In this document: one piece after another, positions 26,950 to 36,619 of the stretch
Numbering within the stretch: position 1 is the first letter of the stretch
Layout of the letters: every line of letters begins with the position of its first letter
Assembly: GCF_012844305.1 (NCBI RefSeq)
Contig: NZ_JABANE010000019.1
Span: forward strand, 1 to 64,000
Origin: Flammeovirga aprica JL-4
Lineage (GTDB): Bacteria; Bacteroidota; Bacteroidia; Cytophagales; Flammeovirgaceae
Length of the DNA: 64,000 bases
Reading direction: 5' to 3'
The notes under the pieces: generated by a model
The model's database searches: none
Told to the model about the DNA's origin: nothing
The model's input: only the letters and a program-made list of their open reading frames with translations
Made by a program: the position numbers and the translations under genes

Positions 26950-27954
26950 ATGATTCACGAACTCAGAGAAATCGTCTACTCTTCCTATCAGGCACAACAG
27001 CAACAAATCAAAACTGTTTTGGTTTCGGTGGTGGGTTTGAATGGCTCTTCCTACCGTAAGCCGGGAGTGAGAATGCTATTGTGGGAAAATCATAAAATGA
27101 TAGGAGCAATTAGCGGGGGCTGTGTTGAAAAAGAAATGATAAGACAGGCGGAAAGTGTGTTTAAAAGCGGTCAGTCTAAAGTAATAGAATATGATGGGCG
27201 GTTCCGCTTAGGGTGTGAGGGTGTCTTACAGATTTTACTCGAACCTTTCTGTATTCATCAAGAAAAATTGCATGCATTTCAGAAAGCTTTGGAAGGACGA
27301 AAAGAGCTGAAACTGGAAAGCTATTTTTCTGAAGATCCTGCTTTGATGGAAAAAAGTTATACTCAGATTTTTCATCAAAACCTCCCTCTTCTACCTCATA
27401 AACCTTCTATTAATACTTTCTTTCAAAAATATCAGCAAATACTTCCCCCAGAATTCCAGCTTTTTATTTTTGGTGTAGAACATGATGCTAAAGCACTTTG
27501 TCAAATGGCGGCGCTAACGGGATGGAACGTTCAAATCATTGATACTTTAAAAGGCACATGTGATGTAACAGACTTTACTGGTGCAAAAAACCTGATACGT
27601 TTGAATGAAGATGAAATTCATAAACTGCCCATTGATCAACATACCGCAGTGGTAGTGATGACACATAGTTTTGTGAAAGATCTGACCTACTTACTACAAT
27701 TGCATGATACTCAATTTGCGTATTTGGGAGTGCTCGGGGCCAAGAAAAGAATAGGAAAACTGATGGAGCAGATGATTGAGTTTAATCCTACACTTAACAC
27801 TGAATTTCTGGATGCAATTCATAGCCCTTGTGGATTAGATATTGGGAGCATTACGCCGCATGAAATCAGTATTTCTATTATTGCTGAGATTATATCGGTT
27901 TATAGAGGTAAAACTCCTTTTTCAGTCTCACACAAAACATTGAGCAATGCATAG
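26950..27954 (+). CDS. XdhC/CoxI-family molybdenum cofactor maturation protein
   Basis: The 334-residue protein has the XdhC_CoxI N-terminal domain (GSSYRKPGVRML, GAISGGCVEKEM, RLGCEGVLQILLEP at about 31-100) and a C-terminal Rossmann domain (FIFGVEHDAKAL near 174; VVMTHSFVKDL; YLGVLGAKKR). XdhC proteins bind the molybdenum cofactor, support its sulfuration and hand it to hydroxylases. It is cytoplasmic. It begins a four-gene operon with the cytidylyltransferase-like gene (8-base overlap) and the two hydroxylase subunits, which it presumably serves. Confidence 0.93.
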   Translation: MIHELREIVYSSYQAQQQQIKTVLVSVVGLNGSSYRKPGVRMLLWENHKMIGAISGGCVEKEMIRQAESVFKSGQSKVIEYDGRFRLGCEGVLQILLEPFCIHQEKLHAFQKALEGRKELKLESYFSEDPALMEKSYTQIFHQNLPLLPHKPSINTFFQKYQQILPPEFQLFIFGVEHDAKALCQMAALTGWNVQIIDTLKGTCDVTDFTGAKNLIRLNEDEIHKLPIDQHTAVVVMTHSFVKDLTYLLQLHDTQFAYLGVLGAKKRIGKLMEQMIEFNPTLNTEFLDAIHSPCGLDIGSITPHEISISIIAEIISVYRGKTPFSVSHKTLSNA

Positions 27955-28537
27955 GGCTATTTTACTGCTTTGTGCAGGAAATTCCTCCCGGTTAGGAAGA
28001 GCAAAGCAATTATTAGAGTGGAACAGAAAAAGTATATTGGAGCATATTATTGAGCAGCTTCAACATTTTCAAATTCCTCTTTTTGCAGTAACAGGTGGAT
28101 ATCAAAAAGAGATCTCACCACTACTTCAAAAATATAATGTGAAAGAGATTTTTTGTGAAGATTGGGCACGAGGAATGGGAGAAAGTATTCGGTGTGGTAT
28201 TCGATCTATTTTAATGGAAACCCCTGAGACAGAAAAAATCATGATTGCATTAAGTGATATGCCTTTGATACCACAAGCACATTTTGATGGTCTGTGGGAA
28301 AGAGCATTACATTCAAAAATAGTGATCAGTCAGTTTCAAGAAGTAAAAGGTGTTCCTGCTGTTTTTGATCGTGCTTTTTTTACTGATTTATTGAAATTAA
28401 GTGGAGATCAAGGAGCAAAACCGGTCTTACAGAAGCATATAAAAAACGTAAGTATTCTTGCTTCAGAGCAACCTTTCTTTGACGTTGATACAGAGGAGGA
28501 TTATCAAAAGTTATTACATTCAAAATTAGAAATATAG
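27947..28537 (+). CDS. MobA/MocA-like molybdopterin nucleotidyltransferase
   Basis: The 196-residue protein carries the nucleotide-binding loop LLCAGNSSRLGRAKQLLEW (6-24), GMGESIRCGI near 78 and ALSDMPLIP near 103, as in MocA and MobA. MocA adds CMP to the molybdenum cofactor to make the cytosine dinucleotide form used by xanthine/aldehyde oxidase-type enzymes, and the operon supports that over a GMP-transferring MobA. Its start overlaps the XdhC stop by 8 bases, implying translational coupling. Cytoplasmic. Confidence 0.9.
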   Translation: MHRAILLLCAGNSSRLGRAKQLLEWNRKSILEHIIEQLQHFQIPLFAVTGGYQKEISPLLQKYNVKEIFCEDWARGMGESIRCGIRSILMETPETEKIMIALSDMPLIPQAHFDGLWERALHSKIVISQFQEVKGVPAVFDRAFFTDLLKLSGDQGAKPVLQKHIKNVSILASEQPFFDVDTEEDYQKLLHSKLEI

Positions 28538-28555
28538 AGACAAATTATAAAGAGT

Positions 28556-29035
28556 ATGAAATTCGATTTAACAATCAATAAAAAAAACTACACCGTTGAT
28601 GTGGAAGACGGTACACCTTTACTTTGGGTATTGAGGGATGAATTAGAATTAGTGGGAACAAAGTTTGGGTGTGGTATTGGTGAATGCGGTGCCTGCACTG
28701 TACATATTGATGGAAAAGCAGAACGCAGTTGTCAGCAGATGGTGGAATTAGTGGAAGGAAAAGAGATCACCACCATAGAAGGACTTTCTGAAAATGGAGA
28801 ATACCCGGTGCAAGAAGCCTGGAAAACTATTGATGTACCTCAGTGCGGTTACTGTCAGAGTGGACAAATTATGACAGCTTCGGCTTTTTTAAATAAGAAC
28901 CATCAACCATCAAAAGAAGAAATCAGAATGGCAATGCATGGTAATTTATGTCGCTGTGCTTCTTATAATAGAATTGAAAAAGCTGTTGGTTTGGCATCAA
29001 GTCAAATGCAGGAAAGTAAGCAAGTAAAGGTTTAA
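28556..29035 (+). CDS. 2Fe-2S subunit of a molybdenum hydroxylase (IorA-like)
   Basis: The 159-residue protein has the plant-ferredoxin-type cluster motif CGIGECGACTVH (about 41-52) followed by a later Cys, and the second cluster domain with CGYCQSGQIM (about 100-109) and CRCASY (about 134-139). This is the layout of the small subunit of isoquinoline 1-oxidoreductase and related aldehyde dehydrogenases. It passes electrons from the molybdenum site. There is no signal peptide, so it probably rides with the Tat-exported large subunit encoded 17 bases downstream. Confidence 0.94.
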   Translation: MKFDLTINKKNYTVDVEDGTPLLWVLRDELELVGTKFGCGIGECGACTVHIDGKAERSCQQMVELVEGKEITTIEGLSENGEYPVQEAWKTIDVPQCGYCQSGQIMTASAFLNKNHQPSKEEIRMAMHGNLCRCASYNRIEKAVGLASSQMQESKQVKV

Positions 29036-29052
29036 TACAAAAAATTAAAAAA

Positions 29053-31143
29053 ATGAGCAATACACATAGCCGAAGAAATTTTCTAAAACTCTCTTTACTC
29101 GCTGGCGGAGGATTACTGATTGGTGTAGGTGGTTTGAGCAACTGCAGTATGCCCACCTCTACAGACGATCTTGATTTCCAGCGTTTCAATGCTTACATAG
29201 AAATGTCTCCTAACGGGATAGTAAAAATATATTCTCCTAATCCAGAAATAGGTCAAGGTATAAAAACCGCTATGCCTATGATTGTTGCTGAAGAGTTAGA
29301 TGTTCCCTGGGAAAAAGTACAAGTGGCACAGGCTCCTCTGAGTAATGATTTCAACCGTCAGGTGGCTGGTGGAAGTCAGTCGATCCGTCAGAACTTCCCT
29401 GCTTTAAGAACTGCAGGTGCTACTGTAAAACTGATGCTTCTGACTGCTGCCGCGAAGAATTGGGATGTGGAGGTTGAAACTTTAGAGGCTTCACAAGGTG
29501 TGATTTCTTCAAAAAGTGGAAAGAAAATAAAATATGAGGAGCTGATTCATGATGCTGTGAAACTTCCTGTTCCAGAAAATGCTCCATTAAAAAAAGTAGA
29601 AGAGTTCACCTTAATTGGTACAGCTGTCAATAATGTTGATATCGATCCTATCATTACCGGAAAACCACTTTTTGGCGTTGATTATAAGGAAAAAGGAATG
29701 AAATATGCAGCAGTGGCTCGACCTCCATTTGGTGCTTCATTAAAGTCCGTAGATGATACTGAAGCCAAAGGAGTGAAAGGTGTGGAGCAAGTCATTCAAT
29801 TTAATCATAAAGTTGCCGTTATCGCCAGCAGTACTTGGGCGGCATTTAAGGGGAAATCAAAATTAAAAATAGAATGGGATAACCTTCAGGATGATGAAAA
29901 TACGGATCTTTTTGATCAGAAAATGCATGAGACTCTCCGTAAAGGAAACTTGGAGGAAAAAATAACCCATGGAAATTTCGCGGAAGCAAAAACTAAAGCA
30001 GACAAAGTAATAGAAAAAACATACGAAGCTCCCTTCTTGCCTCATAATACAATGGAGCCAATGAATTTCTTTGCTGATGTCACTCCTCAAAAAATTAGGC
30101 TCATAGGTCCCACTCAAGTTCCAAAAGCTTCTGCAAATGTCGTTGCAAAACTTCTGGACAGAAATGTGGAAGATATAACTGTTGAAATGACTAGAATGGG
30201 AGGTGGTTTCGGTAGAAGATTAAGTACCGATTACGCTGAAGACGCTGCGATGGTTTCTCACCTTGCCAAAGCACCCATCAAACTGATGTATACTCGTGAA
30301 GATGATATGGCTGTCGGTCAATACCGCCCGAAAGTAAAATATAAAATCACGGCGGCGGTTAAGAATAATGAGCTGATAGGATACCAACTTCAAGAAGTGA
30401 TTGTCAATAATAAAGGCATGAATAAAGGGATTGCAAAGTTCTTTCCTTTTGGAACAGTAGACCACTACTCGGCTACGTCTTCTAATATTCCTGCTGATGT
30501 GACGACATTATGGTGGAGAGCTCCAATTACCAACTTCCTCGGCTTCGCTACTGAAAGCTTTATGGATGAACTGGCCATCACGCTTCAGAAAGATCCTATT
30601 GCACTGAGAATGGAATTGCTGGAAAAAGCAAAAGGACAAAAGGTGCCTTACAGCCCTGAACGTATGCAAAAAACGATTCAGCTCGTTAAAGAAAAATCAA
30701 ACTGGGGCAATGCTCCAAGTGGCGTTTACCAAGGCTTTGCTTGTTACTACAGTCACAATAGTTACGTAGCTGAAGTTTGTGATCTTGAAATGATAGATGG
30801 AAAGCCTGTTGCCAAACGTTTTTATGCGGGTGTAGATTGTGGTATTGTCATTAATACATCAGGTGCGAAGAGCCAAATAGAAGGTGCTATTTTAGATGGA
30901 ATAGGCCATGCTATGTACGGAAATCTTGAACTGAAAGACGGCATTGCTCAATCTAAAAACTTTGATCAATACAAACTGATCCGAATGATGGATACACCTA
31001 CTATTGAAACTTATTTTGTAGACAGCAATGAGGCTCCTACGGGGCTAGGAGAACCAGGTATGCCTCCTGCAGGTGCCGCTTATGCCAATGCTTATGTGAA
31101 AGCTACTGGGAAGCGGATGTTACAGCAACCGTTTTTTGGTTAG
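29053..31143 (+). CDS. Molybdopterin-binding subunit of a xanthine/aldehyde oxidase-family enzyme (IorB-like)
   Basis: The 696-residue protein starts with a twin-arginine signal, SRRNFLKLSLLAGGG (5-19), and so should be exported folded to the periplasm. The rest matches the IorB group: MGGGFGRRL near 380, WRAP, and GLGEPGMPPAGAA near the C-terminus, whose Glu is the catalytic base of the family. The enzyme hydroxylates an aldehyde or N-heterocycle using water. I see no cytochrome c domain or gene to accept electrons. It ends the operon, and a strong terminator follows. Substrate unknown. Confidence 0.93.
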   Translation: MSNTHSRRNFLKLSLLAGGGLLIGVGGLSNCSMPTSTDDLDFQRFNAYIEMSPNGIVKIYSPNPEIGQGIKTAMPMIVAEELDVPWEKVQVAQAPLSNDFNRQVAGGSQSIRQNFPALRTAGATVKLMLLTAAAKNWDVEVETLEASQGVISSKSGKKIKYEELIHDAVKLPVPENAPLKKVEEFTLIGTAVNNVDIDPIITGKPLFGVDYKEKGMKYAAVARPPFGASLKSVDDTEAKGVKGVEQVIQFNHKVAVIASSTWAAFKGKSKLKIEWDNLQDDENTDLFDQKMHETLRKGNLEEKITHGNFAEAKTKADKVIEKTYEAPFLPHNTMEPMNFFADVTPQKIRLIGPTQVPKASANVVAKLLDRNVEDITVEMTRMGGGFGRRLSTDYAEDAAMVSHLAKAPIKLMYTREDDMAVGQYRPKVKYKITAAVKNNELIGYQLQEVIVNNKGMNKGIAKFFPFGTVDHYSATSSNIPADVTTLWWRAPITNFLGFATESFMDELAITLQKDPIALRMELLEKAKGQKVPYSPERMQKTIQLVKEKSNWGNAPSGVYQGFACYYSHNSYVAEVCDLEMIDGKPVAKRFYAGVDCGIVINTSGAKSQIEGAILDGIGHAMYGNLELKDGIAQSKNFDQYKLIRMMDTPTIETYFVDSNEAPTGLGEPGMPPAGAAYANAYVKATGKRMLQQPFFG

Positions 31144-31165
31144 ATATAAAATACAAAAGTTTAAA

Positions 31166-31210
31166 AAAGGGTCAGTAGGATAATCTGTTGCATTATCCTA
31201 CTGACCCTTT
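31166..31210 (+). terminator. Strong terminator of the molybdenum-hydroxylase operon
   Basis: AAAGGGTCAGTAGGATAAT at 31166-31184 pairs perfectly with its inverse ending at 31210 (19 bp, 7-base loop). T-rich sequence follows. The A-run on the left suits the other strand too. Confidence 0.85.
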
Positions 31211-31502
31211 GATTTGTAATTTTTCTTTCAAGTCAACTACCAAAAAATGTTAATAATAACTATTATTCAGTAATACTGATGAAATCTCCCCCTCAATTAA
31301 TCAATTTAGTCTCTATAATCCTTGATTAATGCATTACATTTACAATTGCATTTATTGTTTCTGAAAGTAGCAATGCTTTCACTTTTTTAACTATCACTTG
31401 AGCAAATACTACTTTTTAATCTGACATAGCATAAAAGGTGTGACTTTACCAACACTTTCAGATATAGGATGCATTATTTTTTTATTTATAGACTACACAA
31501 AT

Positions 31503-33137
31503 ATGAGAAAGCTCTTTATTGTAAAGCTGATTTTACTGTTTATTACTTTCAATACATTTTCACAAGAGAAAGTAAATGTTTCATCAAAAATTAAAACCGT
31601 ACAACCCGATAAAGTTAATTGGAGTGAAACTTTAGTAAACAAAGAGGGAACATTCAGACTAAAACTTAAGGATGAGAAAAAGATAAGAACAATGGGAGTC
31701 GGAAGACTGATTATTGAAATAGTAAACCATAAAACCAAAAAGAGTAAAACACACAATTTAGAAGAACACTACTGGTACTATAATGGTTTTTATTCTGATA
31801 AAGTGAACCGTTATTTTTTTGAGAAACTTCTAGAAGATGATAAAGGACAAGTATGGCTTTTCTTGTCAACCTTTGGCGGCAATAAACACAAACTATACAG
31901 AAGAGAACTGAAGGCTGATGGTTCTCTAGGAAGAAATATTTTTGTAACAGAAAGATCTATTGAAAAACATACGACTGGCGACAAGGTAGAGAATGCAATC
32001 TATTTTGCTACTACTAAACCTTGGTACTCAGAAATAAATGTAAATTATGATATTAGACAATCTGAAAATAAAAAGACATACAGTATAATCACTTATGCTT
32101 CAGACAAAAAGAAAAAGAGAACAAAATTTAATATTGAGGTAAAAGATCAGAATTTTCAAACACTATGGAAAATGTCAAATTACCTTGATGCAGAATCTAC
32201 AACTGCTAAATTCAGAGATATTGTTCTCACTGATGAGGGTACTTTAATTGGTCTTTTAAAATATAGAAATTCTGAACAACGCAGTGATATTTTCTATAAA
32301 CTCTATGTCTTCAAAAAAGGTGAAAAGCAATTCTTAGACTATCCTATTCATCATGATGAAAAAAATATTCACAGCCTTAGAATTACAGAAACAGTAGATC
32401 ATAATATCGTTATCAGCGGTTTTTATAATCAAGCAAAGAAAAATTACCGTAACAAAATTGAAGGTTTGTATTTCTTAAGCCTTGATATGAATCCACTTCA
32501 ACTGATTACAGAATCATTCACTCCTTTTACAAAAGAAGATGTAAAAACCATCACAATACCTGAAATCAGACCTTTTTATCCTAATCAAAAAGGATTCAAA
32601 GCTCATCAAGATGATCTATTAAAGGGCTGGCAAAAAAGAAAGGATAATCTAATTTCAGATAATCATTATCCACTAAAACTTATCTCACATAAAAACAACA
32701 CTTTCACTTTGGTTGTAGAAAAAGCAAATTATGAAGGACATATCCGATATGGGCTTCAACTTTTCAATTTTAATAATTTCGGGAAGTTGAATTGGATAAG
32801 AAGTGTTGAGAGATGGGATCAGATTACTCAAAAAGCACCAACGAGCGCACAAGGCACTCAGATTCATAAAATGTTTGATCAATCACTTATTATTTACAAG
32901 GATAAAATCAAAACCATTATGCTTTTTGTTGACAGTGATGGGCAGATACAACAAAATGAAATCAATGATTATGTAAAAAGGGACAAATATATGCTATATC
33001 CCCTTCATATTAAGAAAATAGGAGATCATGATTTTAGGGGATTACTTTATAATAAAGCAGCGAAACCGAATAAAGGAAAAGAGTACAAATATCTTTATAT
33101 CAACCTTAAAGAAACTAATAAATCGGACGCCAAATAA
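31503..33137 (+). CDS. Secreted protein of an unrecognised family, copy A
   Basis: Taking the ATG at 31503 gives 544 residues with a signal peptide (MRKLFIVKLILLF, ending TFSQ). An upstream in-frame start at 31440 would bury that signal. I do not recognise the family. The sequence is basic and beta-rich, with repeated short aromatic strands suggestive of a propeller (VWLFLSTFGGNKHKLYRREL, ITYASDKKKKRTKF, TLIGLLKYRN). A paralogue is encoded at 35000, and the two share most motifs in the same order. It leads a three-gene operon with a beta-barrel and a lipoprotein gene, 11 and 5 bases apart, so a common envelope role is likely. Confidence 0.7.
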   Translation: MRKLFIVKLILLFITFNTFSQEKVNVSSKIKTVQPDKVNWSETLVNKEGTFRLKLKDEKKIRTMGVGRLIIEIVNHKTKKSKTHNLEEHYWYYNGFYSDKVNRYFFEKLLEDDKGQVWLFLSTFGGNKHKLYRRELKADGSLGRNIFVTERSIEKHTTGDKVENAIYFATTKPWYSEINVNYDIRQSENKKTYSIITYASDKKKKRTKFNIEVKDQNFQTLWKMSNYLDAESTTAKFRDIVLTDEGTLIGLLKYRNSEQRSDIFYKLYVFKKGEKQFLDYPIHHDEKNIHSLRITETVDHNIVISGFYNQAKKNYRNKIEGLYFLSLDMNPLQLITESFTPFTKEDVKTITIPEIRPFYPNQKGFKAHQDDLLKGWQKRKDNLISDNHYPLKLISHKNNTFTLVVEKANYEGHIRYGLQLFNFNNFGKLNWIRSVERWDQITQKAPTSAQGTQIHKMFDQSLIIYKDKIKTIMLFVDSDGQIQQNEINDYVKRDKYMLYPLHIKKIGDHDFRGLLYNKAAKPNKGKEYKYLYINLKETNKSDAK

Positions 33138-33148
33138 AGCAACAAAAT

Positions 33149-33754
33149 ATGTTTAAGAAAATAATAACGTGCTGTCTTATTATGATGGCACATTACTCTT
33201 TCAGTCAAAATAATCCTGGCATTTATTTATCTGTGAATTACGATTTACCCTTGGGAACTATGGGGCAATTGTATAACCCAGCTTTCAATTATGAGATCGG
33301 GGTGAGAAATACCAAAACTTTCTGGGTTACTGAAGCTTATTTGAATCATTCTAATTTCACTACTAAACAGGATATTTTCTACTTCCTTGAAACAGAAGAT
33401 ACATACGGTCATATTACCTCTTCAGATCTTAAGCTTACATCATTTGGCATGAGTACGGCTTACCTAATTATTCCTTTCAATAAAAAATTCACCATTGATG
33501 TCGGAATATTCTTAAGCTTCACTTCTGTTGGTGTTGATCTTTATTATGAGGATAATGGCAGCAAACTAACGAGAGAAATTGATACGATCTCAATAGGTGG
33601 CGGTCCCAAAGTAAATATTAATTTCTTACTTACTGATCATCTAAATTTGAGCATCAACAACCGTTTTGTATCCACTTTAATTGATGATACAACTGTATTT
33701 AATAATGGAGTTAGTTCTTTTCAATCAGGAATTGCACTGGAATATAGATTTTAA
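33149..33754 (+). CDS. Outer-membrane beta-barrel protein
   Basis: The 201-residue protein has a signal peptide (MFKKIITCCLIMMAHYSFSQ) and alternating amphipathic strands, ending in a C-terminal strand IALEYRF with the final Phe typical of outer-membrane barrels. The size suits an 8-stranded barrel. It is the middle gene of an operon, 11 bases after copy A of the unrecognised family and 5 before the lipoprotein, and may anchor or export its neighbours. Function unknown. Confidence 0.7.
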   Translation: MFKKIITCCLIMMAHYSFSQNNPGIYLSVNYDLPLGTMGQLYNPAFNYEIGVRNTKTFWVTEAYLNHSNFTTKQDIFYFLETEDTYGHITSSDLKLTSFGMSTAYLIIPFNKKFTIDVGIFLSFTSVGVDLYYEDNGSKLTREIDTISIGGGPKVNINFLLTDHLNLSINNRFVSTLIDDTTVFNNGVSSFQSGIALEYRF

Positions 33755-33759
33755 AAGTT

Positions 33760-34737
33760 ATGTTGAGAAAATTTATCATCATTGCAGTGGCAATACTGCA
33801 ATATAGTTGTTTGTCTACAGACAGAGTATATTTAACACAAGAAGAACTAGATCAGCATTTCAAAACCATAGCTGATGCCAAATTCAAACCAAAAAATGTG
33901 GCGGTTGCCGTAGATCATAGTATTTATTTTTATGATCAAATCGATCAACCTCCTCATATCATCACAGAAGAAACCTCTACCAAAAAGAGGCTGGTAAAAG
34001 TGAGTCAGGATAATACAAAATTTGCTTATTTGAATGATGATAATCTAATCGAAGTTATTGACAGAGATGGCAAGCTTATCACTACTCTTGAAGAGTATCA
34101 GAATGTGCAATCATTTGACTGGACAGAAGGCGGTAAAACGTTGTATATCCTTAATGATGGTGAGGTATCTTTCTATGGTAATACTTCTATCATTGTTCCA
34201 GAATTTGTTTATCCAGAAGAGAGTTTTAAATTCTTTAATCCTAAAGCTGTAGATGTACGTATTTCTTCTGAAAATGATTTTGCCGTATTAGTCTCTCATA
34301 GCTATTACGATACCAGAACAAGAGAGTCTAAGAGTGTATTCTTATACAAAAGTAATGGAGAGGCACTTTCCATCATGCAGTATAATTATGCAACAAATAT
34401 TGCATTCACACCAGACAATTTCCTTAAGGTTTATAAATATGATTTCACTAAAAATATCATTGATTTCCCTTATACTATTGAAACATTTGACAGGAATATG
34501 CAACGTAAGGAATTCTTGAAATCAATGTATGAAATGCCGTTTTACTTAGGGCCGATATTTACGCGTGGTGAAGTGTATTACACCTATTTGGGAAAAGGTA
34601 ATGAGGAAGATGATTTCCAATATTTTGTACTTAAGACAACTGATTATGGAGACGAAATCGAAACTTACAATACACTAACTTCGGAAGGTTATGAATACAT
34701 ATCAATGGACAGTAAATGGACAGATGATTCGTTTTAA
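33760..34737 (+). CDS. Lipoprotein, possibly a beta-propeller
   Basis: The 325-residue protein has a signal with lipobox LQYSC (Cys17). The mature part has repeated blade-like patterns, e.g. VSQDNTKFAYLNDDN, FDWTEGGKTLYILNDG and ISSENDFAVLVSHS, resembling WD40/TolB-type propellers. It should sit in the outer membrane by its lipid. It is the last gene of the operon and is followed by a terminator. No enzymatic motif is seen. Confidence 0.65.
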   Translation: MLRKFIIIAVAILQYSCLSTDRVYLTQEELDQHFKTIADAKFKPKNVAVAVDHSIYFYDQIDQPPHIITEETSTKKRLVKVSQDNTKFAYLNDDNLIEVIDRDGKLITTLEEYQNVQSFDWTEGGKTLYILNDGEVSFYGNTSIIVPEFVYPEESFKFFNPKAVDVRISSENDFAVLVSHSYYDTRTRESKSVFLYKSNGEALSIMQYNYATNIAFTPDNFLKVYKYDFTKNIIDFPYTIETFDRNMQRKEFLKSMYEMPFYLGPIFTRGEVYYTYLGKGNEEDDFQYFVLKTTDYGDEIETYNTLTSEGYEYISMDSKWTDDSF

Positions 34738-34769
34738 TTGAAAAATAGAATTTCTATTCAGGTAGAGAG

Positions 34770-34818
34770 AAAATGGTTCATATAGAGTTTAATATTCACT
34801 TCATATGAACCATTTTTT
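34770..34818 (+). terminator. Terminator after the secreted-protein operon
   Basis: The 14-bp perfect stem AAAATGGTTCATAT / ATATGAACCATTTT has a 19-base loop and is followed by T residues. It separates the three-gene operon from the second family copy, which therefore needs its own promoter. Confidence 0.8.
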
Positions 34819-34999
34819 CTTCAGCAAAACACTCAACTTATGCTTTTCAAAAAATGTATTACATTTGTGTGTACATTAATTCAACAGCAAACTATATTTT
34901 ATCAAACCTCTCTTTTGAGAAAGGTGTTTTTTTAGCTTAAGTATTAGATTTCCATTGTTTTAGTGTATTACATTTTTTCTACTTATAAACTTCAGAAAT

Positions 35000-36535
35000 A
35001 TGAAAAAGTATTTTATACTAAAACTCTCTTTTTTGTTGATTGCCTTCAATTCATTTTCACAGAACGACATAGACATTTCTTCAAAAATTGAAATCATTCC
35101 AACAAAAGAAAATGTACTTCATAAAATTCACACTACTCCTGAAGCTGTTATCCGCTTGAAGAAAAGATCTTACAGCAACCTGATCATCGAAATTGAAAAC
35201 CTTAAAACCAAAAAGGTAAAAACCCACGATTTCGAAAATTATTATTGGTCTGGAAGCTACAAAAACAACTTTTACTATGAAGCGCTTATCGAAGATCACA
35301 AGGGTGCAGTGTGGCTTTTTCTTTCAACATACACTGTAGATAAACATAAACTGTACAGAAGGGAATTGAAAACAGACGGTACGCTTGGCAAGAATATTTT
35401 TGTTACTGAAAGAAATCTAGAGAAAAAGGGATATCACGTTATACAGTCTGAGAATAAGAAATCATACAGTATTCTCACTTACGCCTCTGACAAGAAAAAG
35501 AGAAAAACAAAGTTCATCTTAGAAGTGAGAGATCAAGATTTTCAAACATCATGGAAAATGTCGAATTACCTTGATGCAGAATCTGATAAAGCATTCTTCC
35601 AAGAAGATAATCTTGTGCTCACCAATGAGGGTACTCTTTTCGGTTTGATGAAATTCAGGAACTCTGAAAAACGTAAAGATGTTTTCTACAAGCTCTATGT
35701 TTTCAAAAAAGGCGAAAAACAATACCTTGACTACCCTATACATCATGCCGAAAAAAATATTCACAGTCTTAAGATGACGCTATCTGAAGATCAACATATC
35801 ATTGTGAGTGGATTCTATTATATGGCGAAGAAAAACAACTACAATAAGATTGAAGGTGTTTATTTCTTAAACTTGGATTCTAATCCGCTACAATTGGTTA
35901 CTGAAACCTTCTCTCCTTTCACAAAAGAGCATTTAGAAAAAATTATTGTTCCTGAAATAAGACCTTTCTTCCCCAATCAACAAGGATTTGCGGAACATCA
36001 ACAAGACTTAATCAGAAATGTTCAGGGCAGAAAGGATACAATGATTGACGATGATTATTATTCGTTACAGTTGATTCCCCACAAAAATAATTCTTTCACC
36101 CTCGTCACTGAAAGATTAAAAATAGGAAACAATATGCTCCTGAGTGATGAATTCCAATTATTCAATTTTAATCATTTCGGCAAGTTGAACTGGATCAAGT
36201 GTGTTGAAAGATTTGACCCTATAACTGCTAAAACGCCTTATGGTGCACATGGGACACAAACGAGAAAAGTATTTGATAAAACATTCATTTTCTATAAAGA
36301 CAAAGCTAAGTCAATCATGCTTTTGGTAGACAGTAATGGCACTGTGCAACAGGAACTGATCAATGATTATGCAACGAGTGGAAAGTATATGCTCTACCCT
36401 CTTCTTTTATATAAAACAAGCGACCACTCTTTCAAAGGGCATCTCTTTTATAAAGCGATGTATCATAAAAAAGGAAAAGACGCTAAATATATTTTTATAG
36501 ATCTTAAGGATAAGAATGATACTGATGCTAAGTAG
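35000..36535 (+). CDS. Secreted protein of an unrecognised family, copy B
   Basis: The 511-residue protein has a signal peptide (MKKYFILKLSFLL, ending SFSQ) and is a clear paralogue of the 31503 gene. Shared blocks include VWLFLST, DKHKLYRREL, NIFVTER, KMSNYLDAES, FYKLYVFKKGEKQ, YPIHH-EKNIHSL, PEIRPF-PNQ-GF and FNHFGKLNWI. Most differences are in the N-terminal 200 residues, where copy A has about 30 extra residues. The upstream sequences of the two genes also look alike just before the start. Function unknown. It may have arisen by duplication of the operon head. Confidence 0.7.
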   Translation: MKKYFILKLSFLLIAFNSFSQNDIDISSKIEIIPTKENVLHKIHTTPEAVIRLKKRSYSNLIIEIENLKTKKVKTHDFENYYWSGSYKNNFYYEALIEDHKGAVWLFLSTYTVDKHKLYRRELKTDGTLGKNIFVTERNLEKKGYHVIQSENKKSYSILTYASDKKKRKTKFILEVRDQDFQTSWKMSNYLDAESDKAFFQEDNLVLTNEGTLFGLMKFRNSEKRKDVFYKLYVFKKGEKQYLDYPIHHAEKNIHSLKMTLSEDQHIIVSGFYYMAKKNNYNKIEGVYFLNLDSNPLQLVTETFSPFTKEHLEKIIVPEIRPFFPNQQGFAEHQQDLIRNVQGRKDTMIDDDYYSLQLIPHKNNSFTLVTERLKIGNNMLLSDEFQLFNFNHFGKLNWIKCVERFDPITAKTPYGAHGTQTRKVFDKTFIFYKDKAKSIMLLVDSNGTVQQELINDYATSGKYMLYPLLLYKTSDHSFKGHLFYKAMYHKKGKDAKYIFIDLKDKNDTDAK

Positions 36536-36563
36536 GGTGTTGGGAATCTGACATTCACATAAA

Positions 36564-36596
36564 AAGGCTCAACGATCATCAAAACCGTTGAGCCTT
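36564..36596. terminator. Bidirectional terminator between copy B and pepT
   Basis: An 11-bp stem AAGGCTCAACG / CGTTGAGCCTT has an 11-base loop. A-run on the left and T-rich tract on the right, between convergent genes. Confidence 0.8.
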
Positions 36597-36619
36597 CTAT
36601 ATTATTTACCAGAAAGGAA

